Of a stretch of 64,000 nucleotides of DNA, positions 20,666-30,173 are shown piece after piece. The notes under the pieces are model-generated. The model searched no databases. It was not told the DNA's origin and saw only the letters and a list, made by a program, of their open reading frames with translations. The stretch comes from Bacillus sp. 03113 (lineage in GTDB: Bacteria; Bacillota; Bacilli; Bacillales; Cytobacillaceae), in NCBI RefSeq assembly GCF_006546985.1, contig NZ_VATK01000018.1, positions 1-64,000 of the forward strand, read 5' to 3'. Both the position numbers and the translations under genes were made by a program. Positions within the stretch are counted from its first letter, which is position 1, and each line of letters begins with the position of its first letter.

Positions 20666-21484
20666 ATGTCAGTTGAATGGGTTAGTGAACGAAAATATGA
20701 GGATATTCTTTATGAAACATATAACGGGATTGCGAAAATCACGATTAATCGACCTGAGGTACGAAATGCTTTTAGACCGAAAACGGTCATTGAATTGATT
20801 GATGCTTTTGCTTATGCACGTGATGATGCAAAAGTTGGTGTCATTGTTCTGACAGGAGCAGGAGATTTGGCATTTTGCTCTGGTGGAGATCAAAAAGTAC
20901 GAGGTCATGGAGGCTATGTCGGAGAGGATCATATTCCACGACTTAATGTATTAGATCTGCAAAGGCTTATTCGCGTCATACCTAAACCAGTTGTTGCTAT
21001 GGTAAAAGGCTATGCAATTGGTGGAGGGCATGTACTCCATATTGTATGTGATTTAACCATTGCAGCAGATAATGCTATTTTTGGTCAAACAGGTCCGAAT
21101 GTAGGGAGCTTTGATGCAGGATATGGTTCTGGCTATTTAGCAAGAATTGTCGGTCATAAAAAAGCACGTGAAATTTGGTTCTTATGTCGTCAATACAATG
21201 CACAGGAAGCACTTGAGATGGGATTAGTAAACACAGTTGCACCTCTTGATCAAGTGGAGGAAGAAACCATTAAATGGTGCGAGGAAATGCTTGAGAAAAG
21301 CCCGACAGCTCTGCGTTTCTTAAAAGCAGCCTTTAATGCCGATACAGATGGACTTGCTGGTTTACAGCAGTTTGCAGGAGATGCAACGTTACTTTACTAT
21401 ACAACGGATGAAGCAAAAGAAGGGCGAGATGCATTCAAGGAAAAAAGAAAACCTGATTTCGGTCAGTTTCCTCGTTTTCCTTAA
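20666..21484 (+). CDS. menB: 1,4-dihydroxy-2-naphthoyl-CoA synthase MenB
   Basis: 272 aa, crotonase family. Ring-closes o-succinylbenzoyl-CoA to DHNA-CoA. Visible: [15 protein letters not shown] (oxyanion region), [11 protein letters not shown], and [19 protein letters not shown] with the family-specific Asp/Ser/Tyr. AAGGAGG lies 8 bp upstream of the ATG. Flanked by family B repeats on both sides. Confidence 0.97.
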   Translation: MSVEWVSERKYEDILYETYNGIAKITINRPEVRNAFRPKTVIELIDAFAYARDDAKVGVIVLTGAGDLAFCSGGDQKVRGHGGYVGEDHIPRLNVLDLQRLIRVIPKPVVAMVKGYAIGGGHVLHIVCDLTIAADNAIFGQTGPNVGSFDAGYGSGYLARIVGHKKAREIWFLCRQYNAQEALEMGLVNTVAPLDQVEEETIKWCEEMLEKSPTALRFLKAAFNADTDGLAGLQQFAGDATLLYYTTDEAKEGRDAFKEKRKPDFGQFPRFP

Positions 21485-21595
21485 TGGTCAATCGTTTCAG
21501 CAATTTACTACTACGTAAAGGACAAACAGCTTGGTGGGGTTCCATCAGGCTGTTTGTCTAATGATTATGTAAGTATAGTTTTGGAAATTCGACTA

Positions 21596-21718
21596 GTGTC
21601 TAGCTGCAGCGCCTAGCCCTTGTGAAAAATAACCTCATGCCTCTAAAAGTAAAAAACACTTTTTGAGTCATAAGAACATTTTTCTTCAGGGCTGTTCAAG
21701 GCGCTTCCGCTTTTCTTA
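21596..21718. repeat. Family B hairpin repeat, copy 2
   Basis: Between menB and menE. Outer arms AGCGCCTAGCCC and GGGCTGTTCAAGGCGCT pair; inner arms AAAAGT and ACTTTT pair. Ends in GCTTTTCTTA just before the menE ribosome site. Confidence 0.85.
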
Positions 21719-21736
21719 TAGAAGGTGAAAAAGATA

Positions 21737-23230
21737 ATGCAGGAATTCATACCTAATTTTTTAATCAAACGAGCATACTTAACTCCTGACAGAACTGCAA
21801 TTGTTTATAAGGGTACTTCCTTAACTTTTGCAGAGCTTTATCAGCGCTCATATCAGTATGCCGGAAAATTAACTAAGATCAAGGTGGAAAAAGATCAGTT
21901 TATAGGTGTTTTAATGAAAAATGATCTTGATTCAGTTGTTATATTACTTGCTTTACAATTGCTTGGAGCAACAGCTGTCATATTAAATAATCGCTTAACA
22001 AGTACAGAGCTTTCTTGGCAATTAGAGGATTCTAAATCTGTCATGCTGATTACTGAAAATGCTTTTTCAGAAAAAATTATGGACCTACAAAAAGAGCTTT
22101 CGGAGCTAAGGATTATTTCAAAAGAAAAATTAATCCTAGGATCCTTTCAGAAGCCTATTATAACTGAAGAGGTGCATAGCGATGAACTATGCACGGTCAT
22201 GTATACGTCTGGAACGACTGGCTACCCTAAAGGTGTTTTACAAACATATGGAAATCACTGGTGGAGTGCTATCGGCTCTAGTTTAAATTTAGGGATTTCC
22301 GAGGATGATTGTTGGCTTTGTGCTGTGCCGCTATTTCATATTAGCGGATTTTCCATTTTAATGAGAGGATTAATTTATGGAATAAAAATCGTACTCCATG
22401 ATTCATTTCATGAGAGAAAAACGATTGAAGATATCAAGAATGAAAAGGTCACAATGATGTCCGTTGTCACTACCATGTTAAACAGGATTGTCAAGGAATT
22501 AAAAAGTGAAAAACTGCCAAAGACCTTTAGGTGTATGCTTTTAGGGGGAGGACCTGCTTCATTACACTTGCTTCAAGCATGTGTAGCAAAAGACATCCCA
22601 GTATTTCAATCGTATGGGATGACGGAAACAGCTTCTCAAATTGTAAGTCTTTCTTCAGAGGATAGCACCCGGAAGCTCGGTTCTGCCGGAAAACCTTTAT
22701 TCCCGTCGCAATTAAAAATTGTGAATGAAAAAGGAGAGGAAATGGCACGAGATAAAGTCGGGGAAATTGTTGTGAAAGGTCCAAATGTTACAAGTGGATA
22801 TTTGAATCGTGAAGAGGAAACAAAGCGTAAAATAATAAATGGGTGGCTTTATACAGGGGATATTGGTTATTTAGATCGTGAAGGATTTTTATATGTTTTA
22901 GATAGAAGGGCTGATTTAATTATTTCTGGTGGAGAAAATATTTATCCAGCTGAGGTTGAAGGGGTCCTTGTTTCATATCCTACGATTAAGGATGCTGGCG
23001 TCATCGGAATTAAAGATGATCATTGGGGGGAAATTCCCTTTGCCTTTCTCGTTGTAAAAAATGGTACTCTAATATCAGAAGAAGATATTACTCAGTACTG
23101 TTTACAAAAATTAGCGAAATATAAAGTACCAAAAAAGTATTTGTTTATTGAGGAAATTCCACGAAACGCTTCTAAAAAGATCATAAGAAGACAGCTGCGT
23201 GATTTATATTGTTCTATATATGGTGATTGA
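21737..23230 (+). CDS. menE: o-Succinylbenzoate-CoA ligase MenE
   Basis: 497 aa from ATG 21737 (GAAGGTGA 8 bp upstream; an in-frame GTG at 21725 overlaps that site). ANL adenylating enzyme activating o-succinylbenzoate. Motifs: MYTSGTTGYPKGV (P-loop), QSYGMTETAS, YTGDIGYLDREG, DRRADLIISGGENI and the C-terminal Lys region NASKKIIRRQL. Last of the men genes and followed by a strong terminator. Confidence 0.95.
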   Translation: MQEFIPNFLIKRAYLTPDRTAIVYKGTSLTFAELYQRSYQYAGKLTKIKVEKDQFIGVLMKNDLDSVVILLALQLLGATAVILNNRLTSTELSWQLEDSKSVMLITENAFSEKIMDLQKELSELRIISKEKLILGSFQKPIITEEVHSDELCTVMYTSGTTGYPKGVLQTYGNHWWSAIGSSLNLGISEDDCWLCAVPLFHISGFSILMRGLIYGIKIVLHDSFHERKTIEDIKNEKVTMMSVVTTMLNRIVKELKSEKLPKTFRCMLLGGGPASLHLLQACVAKDIPVFQSYGMTETASQIVSLSSEDSTRKLGSAGKPLFPSQLKIVNEKGEEMARDKVGEIVVKGPNVTSGYLNREEETKRKIINGWLYTGDIGYLDREGFLYVLDRRADLIISGGENIYPAEVEGVLVSYPTIKDAGVIGIKDDHWGEIPFAFLVVKNGTLISEEDITQYCLQKLAKYKVPKKYLFIEEIPRNASKKIIRRQLRDLYCSIYGD

Positions 23231-23237
23231 ACATAAA

Positions 23238-23296
23238 CAAAAAAAGAAGGAATCCTAAAACAAGATAGCTGTTTTAGGAAAGCCCTTCTTTTTTTA
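23238..23296 (+). terminator. Terminator after menE
   Basis: Long stem: AAAAAGAAGG with CCTTCTTTTT on the outside, TCCTAAAACA with TGTTTTAGGA inside, then a T-run. Confidence 0.9.
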
Positions 23297-23383
23297 ATAT
23301 ATCATTTTCAGGTATCTCATCTTCAGGTAGGGAAGATTCTCCACTTGGTTCCCCTTAGTTTCAGCTTACTGAAACGAGTATCC

Positions 23384-23542
23384 TTAGTGTTCAGTTGGTT
23401 CAAAGGTTTTACAGTCTGTTTCTTGACTTGAATCTGCTGTGCTTCCTCTGTGACTAACAACATATATTTGATCAGCAGCGCATAGATTCCCATTTTTCCA
23501 ATAAGAACAGTTATTTACTTCGCAAAGTACATCTTTTGCCAT
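23384..23542 (-). CDS. Small DUF1540-type four-cysteine protein
   Basis: 52 aa, found by reading the minus strand directly. It begins MAKDVLCEVNNCSYW and ends ETDCKTFEPTEH. Cys at 7, 12, 21 and 44 give the spacing of the DUF1540 family, likely a metal-binding knuckle. AAGGAG lies 9 bp before the ATG. Single gene between the menE terminator and ythB. Function unknown. Confidence 0.8.
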   Translation of the reverse strand: MAKDVLCEVNNCSYWKNGNLCAADQIYVVSHRGSTADSSQETDCKTFEPTEH

Positions 23543-23670
23543 GTTAATCAGCTCCTTTTAAAATGGTACATCAACTATTGTTGACTTCTCGCTTGCCGTT
23601 CATACCTGCCAATAATATATACCCTCTCGTTGTTTACTAATCATTATGGAGAATTATAGTACAGCAATCA

Positions 23671-24717
23671 TCAATGTGCTTTTTTCTTAAGCCCTTTTAA
23701 GTATCGTTTATCATTCATAAACAAGCTCCAAAAATAAATAAATCCTGGGAAGAGGATCAAAAACCCAACAATATATGTGATAAAAACCGCTCTGAAAGAA
23801 TTAGGATCTGTAAAAGCTGACTCAATTGTCACATGTGGATAAATAATAAAAGGAAGATGAGCTTTTCCATAAACATAACTTGCCAATAAATATTGAATGG
23901 TAACAGCCACAACGGCTAGTCTTGGCATCCCTACAATCCCTTTTTTCATAATAGAAGGTAGAAACAATGCAATCATACCCAATAAAAAAAAACCAGTGGA
24001 AAGATAAAGAATCCAAATATCATTTGCCATATTTTTAAATAGCCAATTAGCCTCTGTTTTCAAAGACAGCATAATAATAAAAGCCATGATCAAAGACAAA
24101 GGACCAAGAAGCATTGCATCTCTCCTATACACATAATAAGCTTCTAGCTCATCAGAGGCATTGGAATAGTCAGCCAATAAGAGTGAGGAGAGAAAAAGAG
24201 TACTGCAAATAGCAAAAATAAAAAAGGCATATTCATTAGGACTGCTGAAGAGTTTTACTAAATCGAGTGTTTGGTGACCGTCTGATAAAAAAATAAATTG
24301 TCCATGTGAAATAGGTAAAACACTAATTAGTAATCCTGGTATTAAGATGCCAGTAATTCCTGATATATAAGTAAGTGTATGGCGATATTCTACTGCAATA
24401 TTGGAAAACACAAGAAATGCACTTCGTATTGCGAGCAATAGCAATATTAGACTTCCTGGAATTAACAAAATGGTTCCAAGTGTATAAGCGGCTTTCGGAA
24501 ATAGACTATATACTGCGACGACTAAAGCTACAATAAAGGTGTTCGTTACTTCCCATGTTGGCGATAAGTATCGGTTCGCAATATTGGTTGCTTTTGTTTT
24601 TTGCTTTTTAATATAAATCATCGACCAAAAGCCTGCTCCAAAGTCCATAGTAGCCATAACAGCATAAATAAACACAAATCCCCATAGCACAGTAACCGCC
24701 AGCAAAGCATTAGTCAT
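23671..24717 (-). CDS. ythB: Cytochrome bd-type menaquinol oxidase subunit II (YthB)
   Basis: 348 aa, CydB-like, with about eight to nine membrane segments. The N-terminus VTVLWGFVFIYAVMATMDFGAGFW and the SPTWEVTNTF segment are typical of subunit II. AAAGGAGTGA precedes the ATG. Lies 75 bp after ythA, same strand, so one operon. Acts in the membrane as partner of the haem subunit. Confidence 0.9.
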   Translation of the reverse strand: MTNALLAVTVLWGFVFIYAVMATMDFGAGFWSMIYIKKQKTKATNIANRYLSPTWEVTNTFIVALVVAVYSLFPKAAYTLGTILLIPGSLILLLLAIRSAFLVFSNIAVEYRHTLTYISGITGILIPGLLISVLPISHGQFIFLSDGHQTLDLVKLFSSPNEYAFFIFAICSTLFLSSLLLADYSNASDELEAYYVYRRDAMLLGPLSLIMAFIIMLSLKTEANWLFKNMANDIWILYLSTGFFLLGMIALFLPSIMKKGIVGMPRLAVVAVTIQYLLASYVYGKAHLPFIIYPHVTIESAFTDPNSFRAVFITYIVGFLILFPGFIYFWSLFMNDKRYLKGLKKKAH

Positions 24718-24792
24718 CCCCTCACTCCTTTCTTATTGTTTATGTTTTTTTACCTTGAAAAGAAACAGGTGTCTAGGCTTCAAATGGAATTC

Positions 24793-26154
24793 TTAAGAAG
24801 TGGATCCTGCAACTGTCATTTCTTTTTGCTCTGCTTGATCTAAATCATGTTGAACTGTATGTTTTCTAAAATAATAGAGCAGGACAAAAACGACAGAAAT
24901 GGCCAAAACGATATAAACTGCAACAAATAGGATAAAAAGAATTCCTAGATTACCAGCAGTTGTAACAGAATCTTCTGTTGATAGCATTCGATAAATGGTC
25001 CACGGCTGGCGGCCGGTACAGGCAAAAATCCATCCAAATTCAATGGCTAATAAAGCAAGAGGTCCAGAAAAAACGAAAGTCCAGATAAGAAATTTAGGGA
25101 AGCGATCCTTTTTCAAAACTTTCTTCCAGACGAAAGCGATGATGGAAATTAAAATTAACAAGCTGCCTATGCCAACCATTGCGTTAAAAAGAGTATGAAT
25201 ATAAAGCGGCGGCCAATGTTCCTTTGGAAAATCATTCAAACCTTTCACAATTGTGTCAAACCGGTTTCCAGCTAAGAAGCTTAGAGCCCATGGAACCTCT
25301 ATGTCCCATTTTACCTCTTGTTCTTCTTTTGATGTGTAGCCACCAATGGATAACGGTGCATACGATTGTGTTTCAAATAACCCTTCAGCTGCCGCTAATT
25401 TCTCTGGCTGGTACTCATGAAGAATTTGGGCAGCCTCATGTCCATTTGTTGCTGTAAGGATGGAAAAGATTCCTCCTATTACTAAGCTAAGCATTAATGC
25501 TTTCTGATGAAATTGATAGACTCTTGTTCCAAAGTCTGTTTTAAGCATTTTATACGCAGAGACAGAAGCAACGATAAATGCTCCTGTTGTATAAGCAGAC
25601 AAGGCTACATGCCCAGCTGTTACAAAGAAGGTGGGATTAAAGAAAGCTTTCCAAGGTTCTACATCTACAATCTCTCCGTTTTCGATTCGAAATCCTTGGG
25701 GAGTACCTTCAAATGCGTGCACATTTGTAATTAAGACAGCTGAAGCAAATGCACCTAGTGCTACTAATAATAAGCTTGTGATTCTCATCCATGGTGGAAT
25801 TCTTTCTGCAGCGTAAACGTAAATGGACATAAATAAAGCTTCAATGAAAAATGCATATATTTCAATTTGAAAAGGTAAGGCCATGACTTTCCCAATCACC
25901 TCCATAAAACCAGGCCATAATAAGGAAAGCTGCACTCCTGCAATGGTTCCAGTTGGAATGCCTACACCTAATAAGACAGCAAAAGCTTTTGTCCATCTTT
26001 TTGCCATGATGACATATTCAAGATCCTTCGTCTTTTGATACATCAACTCAGCAGTTATCATCATAAGAGGAAGACCCACACCAATAGTGGCAAAAATAAT
26101 ATGAAATCCCATCGTTGTTCCAAACATACTTCTAGCAATTAATAAGTCGTTCAT
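24793..26154 (-). CDS. ythA: Cytochrome bd-type menaquinol oxidase subunit I (YthA)
   Basis: 453 aa from the ATG at 26154; the frame is open seven codons further but AAGGAAG is better spaced here. CydA-like haem subunit with His18 in MGFHIIFATIG and His182 in TAGHVALSAYTTG as candidate haem ligands, conserved Glu near residue 99, and the GRQPW motif. The quinol loop is short. Reduces oxygen with menaquinol made by the neighbouring men genes (inference from context). B. subtilis has the same pair as ythAB. Confidence 0.9.
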   Translation of the reverse strand: MNDLLIARSMFGTTMGFHIIFATIGVGLPLMMITAELMYQKTKDLEYVIMAKRWTKAFAVLLGVGIPTGTIAGVQLSLLWPGFMEVIGKVMALPFQIEIYAFFIEALFMSIYVYAAERIPPWMRITSLLLVALGAFASAVLITNVHAFEGTPQGFRIENGEIVDVEPWKAFFNPTFFVTAGHVALSAYTTGAFIVASVSAYKMLKTDFGTRVYQFHQKALMLSLVIGGIFSILTATNGHEAAQILHEYQPEKLAAAEGLFETQSYAPLSIGGYTSKEEQEVKWDIEVPWALSFLAGNRFDTIVKGLNDFPKEHWPPLYIHTLFNAMVGIGSLLILISIIAFVWKKVLKKDRFPKFLIWTFVFSGPLALLAIEFGWIFACTGRQPWTIYRMLSTEDSVTTAGNLGILFILFVAVYIVLAISVVFVLLYYFRKHTVQHDLDQAEQKEMTVAGSTS

Positions 26155-26378
26155 TTCATTAATTCTTCCTTTCATTCAAATCCATACCTTTATTGTTAGC
26201 GTTTTGAAACGAAATATGTAAACTTTTCCGTTCTTAGGAAAATAATCAATGGGGGTCCTGCCTAATTCGGGATAAAAGGGAAAAACTTTTCGTGCATATA
26301 TATTTACAAAAAAAATTTGTTCCATTAATCTAGAGAGGTGTGAGAAAATTGAAATTGTATTCAAAGAGGGTGGAAGAA

Positions 26379-26942
26379 ATGAGTTTATTGCAAGACATAT
26401 TATCGTTCAACGAAGAGTTTGTAGCTGAGAAAAAATATGAGCAATATGCGACAACGAAATTTCCAAATAAACGCATGGTCATTTTAACATGTATGGATAC
26501 CCGATTAATTGAATTACTGCCAAAAGCAATAAATGTAGGGAATGGCGATGTGAAAATTGTTAAAAATGCTGGGGCGTTGGTTACACACCCATTTGGCAGT
26601 ATTATGAGAAGTATATTAGTTGCCGTCTACCAGCTTCAAGCAGACGAAGTGCTCGTCATTGGTCATAGGGATTGTGGAATGAGTGGGATGAAATCTGAAG
26701 TTATGATTGATAGTATGAAATCAAGAGGAATTTCAGATAACATATTTGATACATTGAATTATTCAGGGGTAAATGTTCAAGAGTGGTTAAAAGGCTTTGA
26801 AGATGTATGTGATAGTGTGGCACATAGTGTTGATATCATTAAAAATCATCCTCTTTTGCCAAACAATGTACCTGTACATGGGCTAGTTATTAGTCCTTCA
26901 ACTGGAAAATTAGATTTAGTTATTGATGGATATGAAAAGTAA
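26379..26942 (+). CDS. ytiB: Beta-carbonic anhydrase (YtiB)
   Basis: 187 aa from the ATG at 26379; the frame is open 13 codons upstream, but the family starts at MSLL. Interconverts CO2 and bicarbonate with zinc. Ligand motifs: CMDTRL (Cys38, Asp40, Arg42) and HRDCGM (His and Cys). Divergent from ythA. Confidence 0.9.
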   Translation: MSLLQDILSFNEEFVAEKKYEQYATTKFPNKRMVILTCMDTRLIELLPKAINVGNGDVKIVKNAGALVTHPFGSIMRSILVAVYQLQADEVLVIGHRDCGMSGMKSEVMIDSMKSRGISDNIFDTLNYSGVNVQEWLKGFEDVCDSVAHSVDIIKNHPLLPNNVPVHGLVISPSTGKLDLVIDGYEK

Positions 26943-26944
26943 GG

Positions 26945-27260
26945 TGAAACTTCAATCAGTGGGGGTTTTCTCGACGTACAGGAAGTACTAGTGCAGACAA
27001 TGCGACAACGTCGCGCTTTTGTCTGCCATTCCCCATTGATTGTTTGTCACGCAGAGCCTGATTGACTTTTCTAAGGGCTGAAGCCCAAAGAAAAGTCTTA
27101 TTTCACCAATCACGCTCATACATGCCACATCCTGTGGCATTCGCTTGATTAGGACGTCCTGTCCGTCGTCGGGCTTTTACGGGCAGTTAACCCACATAGG
27201 ATTTTTTCTTGTTTATATTTATAAACTTGAGGTGGATCTTACTGCCCGTTAATGCGGGAT
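26945..27260. repeat. Composite non-coding region of stacked inverted repeats
   Basis: No gene. Several hairpins in a row: AATCAGTGGGG (26954-26964) with CCCCATTGATT (27031-27041) enclosing a family C core (CGACGTACAGGAAGTACTAGTGC region, about 26972-26994); GACTTTTCT (27064-27072) with AGAAAAGTC (27089-27097); TGCCAC (27123-27128) with GTGGCA (27134-27139); and a GGGCAGTTAA / TTACTGCCC pair near 27181-27250. It looks like nested insertions of several small repeats. Confidence 0.65.
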
Positions 27261-27288
27261 AAACTCGGTTCATTCAGCTGAAACGAGT

Positions 27289-27549
27289 TTACTTTATACG
27301 ATGGTGCTTATGAGACTTTGTTTTCATTGACCATTGTTTAGGGACTGGGTCAATCCCACCAGGATGAAAAGGATGGCATTTTACGAGTCGTTTCAGTGTA
27401 AGCCATCCTCCTTTTATTGCTCCATATTTTTTTATGGCCTCTAGTCCATATTGAGAGCATGTTGGATAAAAACGACATGTTGGTGGTGTAAATGGTGAAA
27501 TAACGGTTTGATAAAATCGTATTATAGCAATAAATAAAAATTTCAGCAT
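27289..27549 (-). CDS. yidD: YidD-type membrane protein insertion efficiency factor
   Basis: 86 aa. Family signature [23 protein letters not shown] with the two Cys, and [14 protein letters not shown] short amphipathic N-terminus associates with the membrane; family members assist YidC/Oxa1 insertion. In B. subtilis the homologue is ytjA. A hairpin TAAACTCG (27260-27267) with CGAGTTTA (27284-27291) overlaps its stop codon. Confidence 0.92.
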   Translation of the reverse strand: MLKFLFIAIIRFYQTVISPFTPPTCRFYPTCSQYGLEAIKKYGAIKGGWLTLKRLVKCHPFHPGGIDPVPKQWSMKTKSHKHHRIK

Positions 27550-27708
27550 TTATCTTCATCCTTAAATTGTGAATTGATCATAATACTTTCTATAAAACAT
27601 AGCATAATGAATGTGAATAGTCTAAATATCCAGTATTCGTATTATACTGATGAATTTAGTTGGAAATTAAGTTATAATAGAAAAAAACAGAAAAAGGAGT
27701 GATGTTCA

Positions 27709-28179
27709 ATGCCTTCAGTTGAAAGCTTTGAATTAGATCATACAGCTGTAAAAGCTCCATATGTTAGACATTGTGGTGTGCACAAAGTAGGTAGCGACGG
27801 AGTCGTTAATAAATTTGATATTCGTTTTTGTCAGCCGAATAAACAGGCTATGAAGCCGGAAGCGATTCATACACTAGAGCATTTACTTGCTTTTAATATT
27901 CGAAAATACGCTGAAAAGCATTCCCATTTTGATATAATCGATATTTCTCCAATGGGATGTCAAACAGGTTTCTACTTAGTAGTAAGCGGTGAGCCTACAG
28001 TGGAAGAAATTATTGATTTATTAGATGACACATTGAAGGATGCAATTGAAGTCATTGATATTCCCGCAGCAAATGAAAAACAATGCGGTCAAGCAAAGCT
28101 TCACGATTTAGATGGAGCAAAACGTTTAATGAATTTTTGGCTGGAACAAAGCAAGGAAGATTTAAAACAAATTTTTTAA
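27709..28179 (+). CDS. luxS: S-ribosylhomocysteine lyase LuxS
   Basis: 156 aa. Splits S-ribosylhomocysteine to homocysteine and the AI-2 precursor DPD. Metal ligands His54, His58 (HTLEH) and Cys126 (KQCGQ), with catalytic Cys84 (SPMGCQTG), all at the family positions. AAAGGAGTGA precedes the ATG. A TATAAT at 27673-27678 is a likely -10; no clear -35. Confidence 0.97.
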   Translation: MPSVESFELDHTAVKAPYVRHCGVHKVGSDGVVNKFDIRFCQPNKQAMKPEAIHTLEHLLAFNIRKYAEKHSHFDIIDISPMGCQTGFYLVVSGEPTVEEIIDLLDDTLKDAIEVIDIPAANEKQCGQAKLHDLDGAKRLMNFWLEQSKEDLKQIF

Positions 28180-28184
28180 GCATT

Positions 28185-28247
28185 AAAATAAGGAAGCCAT
28201 AAGAGTGTGTGACCTAGATAGGCACATTCTTTTGGCTTCCTTATTTG
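28185..28247 (+). terminator. Terminator after luxS
   Basis: AAATAAGGAAGCCA pairs with TGGCTTCCTTATTT, with further pairing of AAGAGTGTG and CACATTCTTT inside. Confidence 0.88.
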
Positions 28248-28280
28248 TTAGGTAGGAAAGTATAAATTTTCTGAAGTCCG

Positions 28281-28407
28281 ACGGGTGTCTAGCTTCAGCG
28301 CCTAGCCCTTGTGAAAAATAACCTCATGCCTCTAAAAGTAAAAAACACTTTTTGAGTCATGTGAACATTTTTCTTCAGGGCTGACCAAGTCGCTTGCGCT
28401 TTTCTTA
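28281..28407. repeat. Family B hairpin repeat, copy 3
   Basis: Same arms as the other copies (AGCGCCTAGCCC and GGGCTGACCAAG), inner AAAAGT/ACTTTT. Between luxS and the convergent cls, touching the cls stop. Confidence 0.85.
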
Positions 28408-29856
28408 TTAAAGAATGGGAGAAAGCAGTCTAGAAATCGATTCTTTAAATCGGATCATTAACGGTCTTTGTAAGTATTGTTCATACGTTAATTCTTTAGA
28501 GAGCTTTAAATCTTTGTAAAAGCACTCGGTTAGTTTCTTTGCAACATCTTCATTGTATAGAAATGCATTTACTTCAAAATTAAGGCGAAAGCTTCTGACA
28601 TCAATATTTGCCGTGCCCACTGAAGAAATTTTTTCATCAATAATGATTGTTTTGGCATGAATGAAGCCATTTTCATAAATAAATATTTTTGCACCTGTTT
28701 TAAGCATTTCCCCAATATAAGAGTAAGTGGCCCAATAGACAAACATATGATCAGGTTTGTTAGGGACAATAATGTTTACATCAATGCCAGATAGAGCCGC
28801 AATTCTGAGTGCATCTAATAGGCTGCTGTCTGGGATGAAGTATGGAGTTTCAATTAGAATTGATTTTTTAGCAGAGGAGATCATCTTAATATAACCATTT
28901 TTTATTTGCTCCCATTCAGAGTCCGGACCGCTTGTTACAATTTGCATCCCAATCTGTCCGTTTGATTGAATATCTGGAAAATAATCTTTTGAATAATGAA
29001 TGTCATGGCGATGAGAGGCTTGATTCCAATCTAAGATAAACCTCGTTTGAATCGCGTGTACAGCACTTCCTTCAATACGAAGATGAGTATCACGCCAATA
29101 TCCAAACTTTGGGCTTAACCCAAGATATTCATCTCCAACATTAAAGCCTCCAACATATCCAATTTTTCCGTCGATAATCGAGAGCTTCCGATGATTTCTA
29201 AAGTTAAATCGAAAATTAATAAGATGAAAGCGGGAAGGAAAAAATGCTTCTACTTCGCCACTGGCTTGACGAAGCTCTTTGAAAAATCGTTTTCTTAATG
29301 ATCTTGAGCCAAGATCATCATATAAAACTCTTACTTGTACTCCTTCTTTTGCTTTATTTGCTAGTGTATGTACGAGTTTTTTTCCAATATTATCATATCG
29401 AAAAATATAATACTGCAAATGAATATGGTTTTTTGCTCCCTTAATATCAGCTAATAAGGCGTTAAATTTATCATTCCCGTCTGTAAAAATTTGAAGATGA
29501 TTGTCTTCTGTATAGACAGCATCATTATTATGAACATGCATGTAAATTAAGTCTAAATTTGATTTGATAAGTTCATTTGAAGGATGAAACTCGTTTCGGC
29601 TAATTTCTAATAATTGGGAAGAAATGATTTGCTCGATGCCAATCTTCTTTTGATCGTCCCATTGAAACATTTTTCTTTTTGTTAAGTTTTGACCAAAAGT
29701 AAGATATAAAATAAATCCTAAAATTGGAATAAAAAATAATACCATTAACCATGCCCAGCTTGCACCAGCATCCTTCCGTTCTAAAAAAATAAGGACTGAA
29801 GCAAAAATGATATTCAAGATAAGAATAAGGCTGACTAAAATGGAATAAATTGACAT
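28408..29856 (-). CDS. cls: Cardiolipin synthase
   Basis: 482 aa, phospholipase D superfamily. Two N-terminal membrane helices (residues 1-55) then two HKD active sites: HRKLSIIDGKIGYVGG and HAKTIIIDEKISSVG. Joins two phosphatidylglycerols into cardiolipin at the membrane. GGAAGGA lies about 8 bp before the ATG. Bacilli carry several cls paralogues; which one this is cannot be told from sequence alone. Confidence 0.93.
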   Translation of the reverse strand: MSIYSILVSLILILNIIFASVLIFLERKDAGASWAWLMVLFFIPILGFILYLTFGQNLTKRKMFQWDDQKKIGIEQIISSQLLEISRNEFHPSNELIKSNLDLIYMHVHNNDAVYTEDNHLQIFTDGNDKFNALLADIKGAKNHIHLQYYIFRYDNIGKKLVHTLANKAKEGVQVRVLYDDLGSRSLRKRFFKELRQASGEVEAFFPSRFHLINFRFNFRNHRKLSIIDGKIGYVGGFNVGDEYLGLSPKFGYWRDTHLRIEGSAVHAIQTRFILDWNQASHRHDIHYSKDYFPDIQSNGQIGMQIVTSGPDSEWEQIKNGYIKMISSAKKSILIETPYFIPDSSLLDALRIAALSGIDVNIIVPNKPDHMFVYWATYSYIGEMLKTGAKIFIYENGFIHAKTIIIDEKISSVGTANIDVRSFRLNFEVNAFLYNEDVAKKLTECFYKDLKLSKELTYEQYLQRPLMIRFKESISRLLSPIL

Positions 29857-30173
29857 TCGACAAAATCCTTCCAGAGAATCTATTCAATAATGAATGAAAA
29901 ATTAGATGTAGACAATCAATCGGGTTGTATCTTACTTTATGCTGGATATATGAATATCTTACTAATCTCCTTGCATCATCAGTATTTTAACATGGACGTG
30001 GAAGGAACATCTAATTTCGAGTTTCACGTTTTCGAAAAGAGAGTCAATAAAAATTATCAAAGGGTTCATTAATTATGCATCATTAAAAAATACCTTCTCT
30101 TTTTAAAAAAAGCACTTTATCAAAAACCTATTTCTTGATAAAGCGCTTTAATAAGCAGGATATGTAAAATTTT
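29857..30173. other. Spacer between cls and the next minus-strand gene
   Basis: About 300 bp, AT-rich. A 60-codon plus-strand frame (29890-30072) has no ribosome site and no recognisable sequence. The only feature supported is the terminator at its right end. Confidence 0.5.
30109..30150. terminator. Hairpin terminator downstream of the DUF6154-like gene
   Basis: AAAGCACTTTATCAA pairs with TTGATAAAGCGCTTT, one mismatch. A-rich before it and T-containing after it, so it reads as a terminator on the minus strand for the gene at 30174-30431. Confidence 0.75.

Noticed and set aside
29890-30072. 60-aa plus-strand frame upstream of cls
   Set aside because: No ribosome site, no recognisable sequence, lies in AT-rich spacer.
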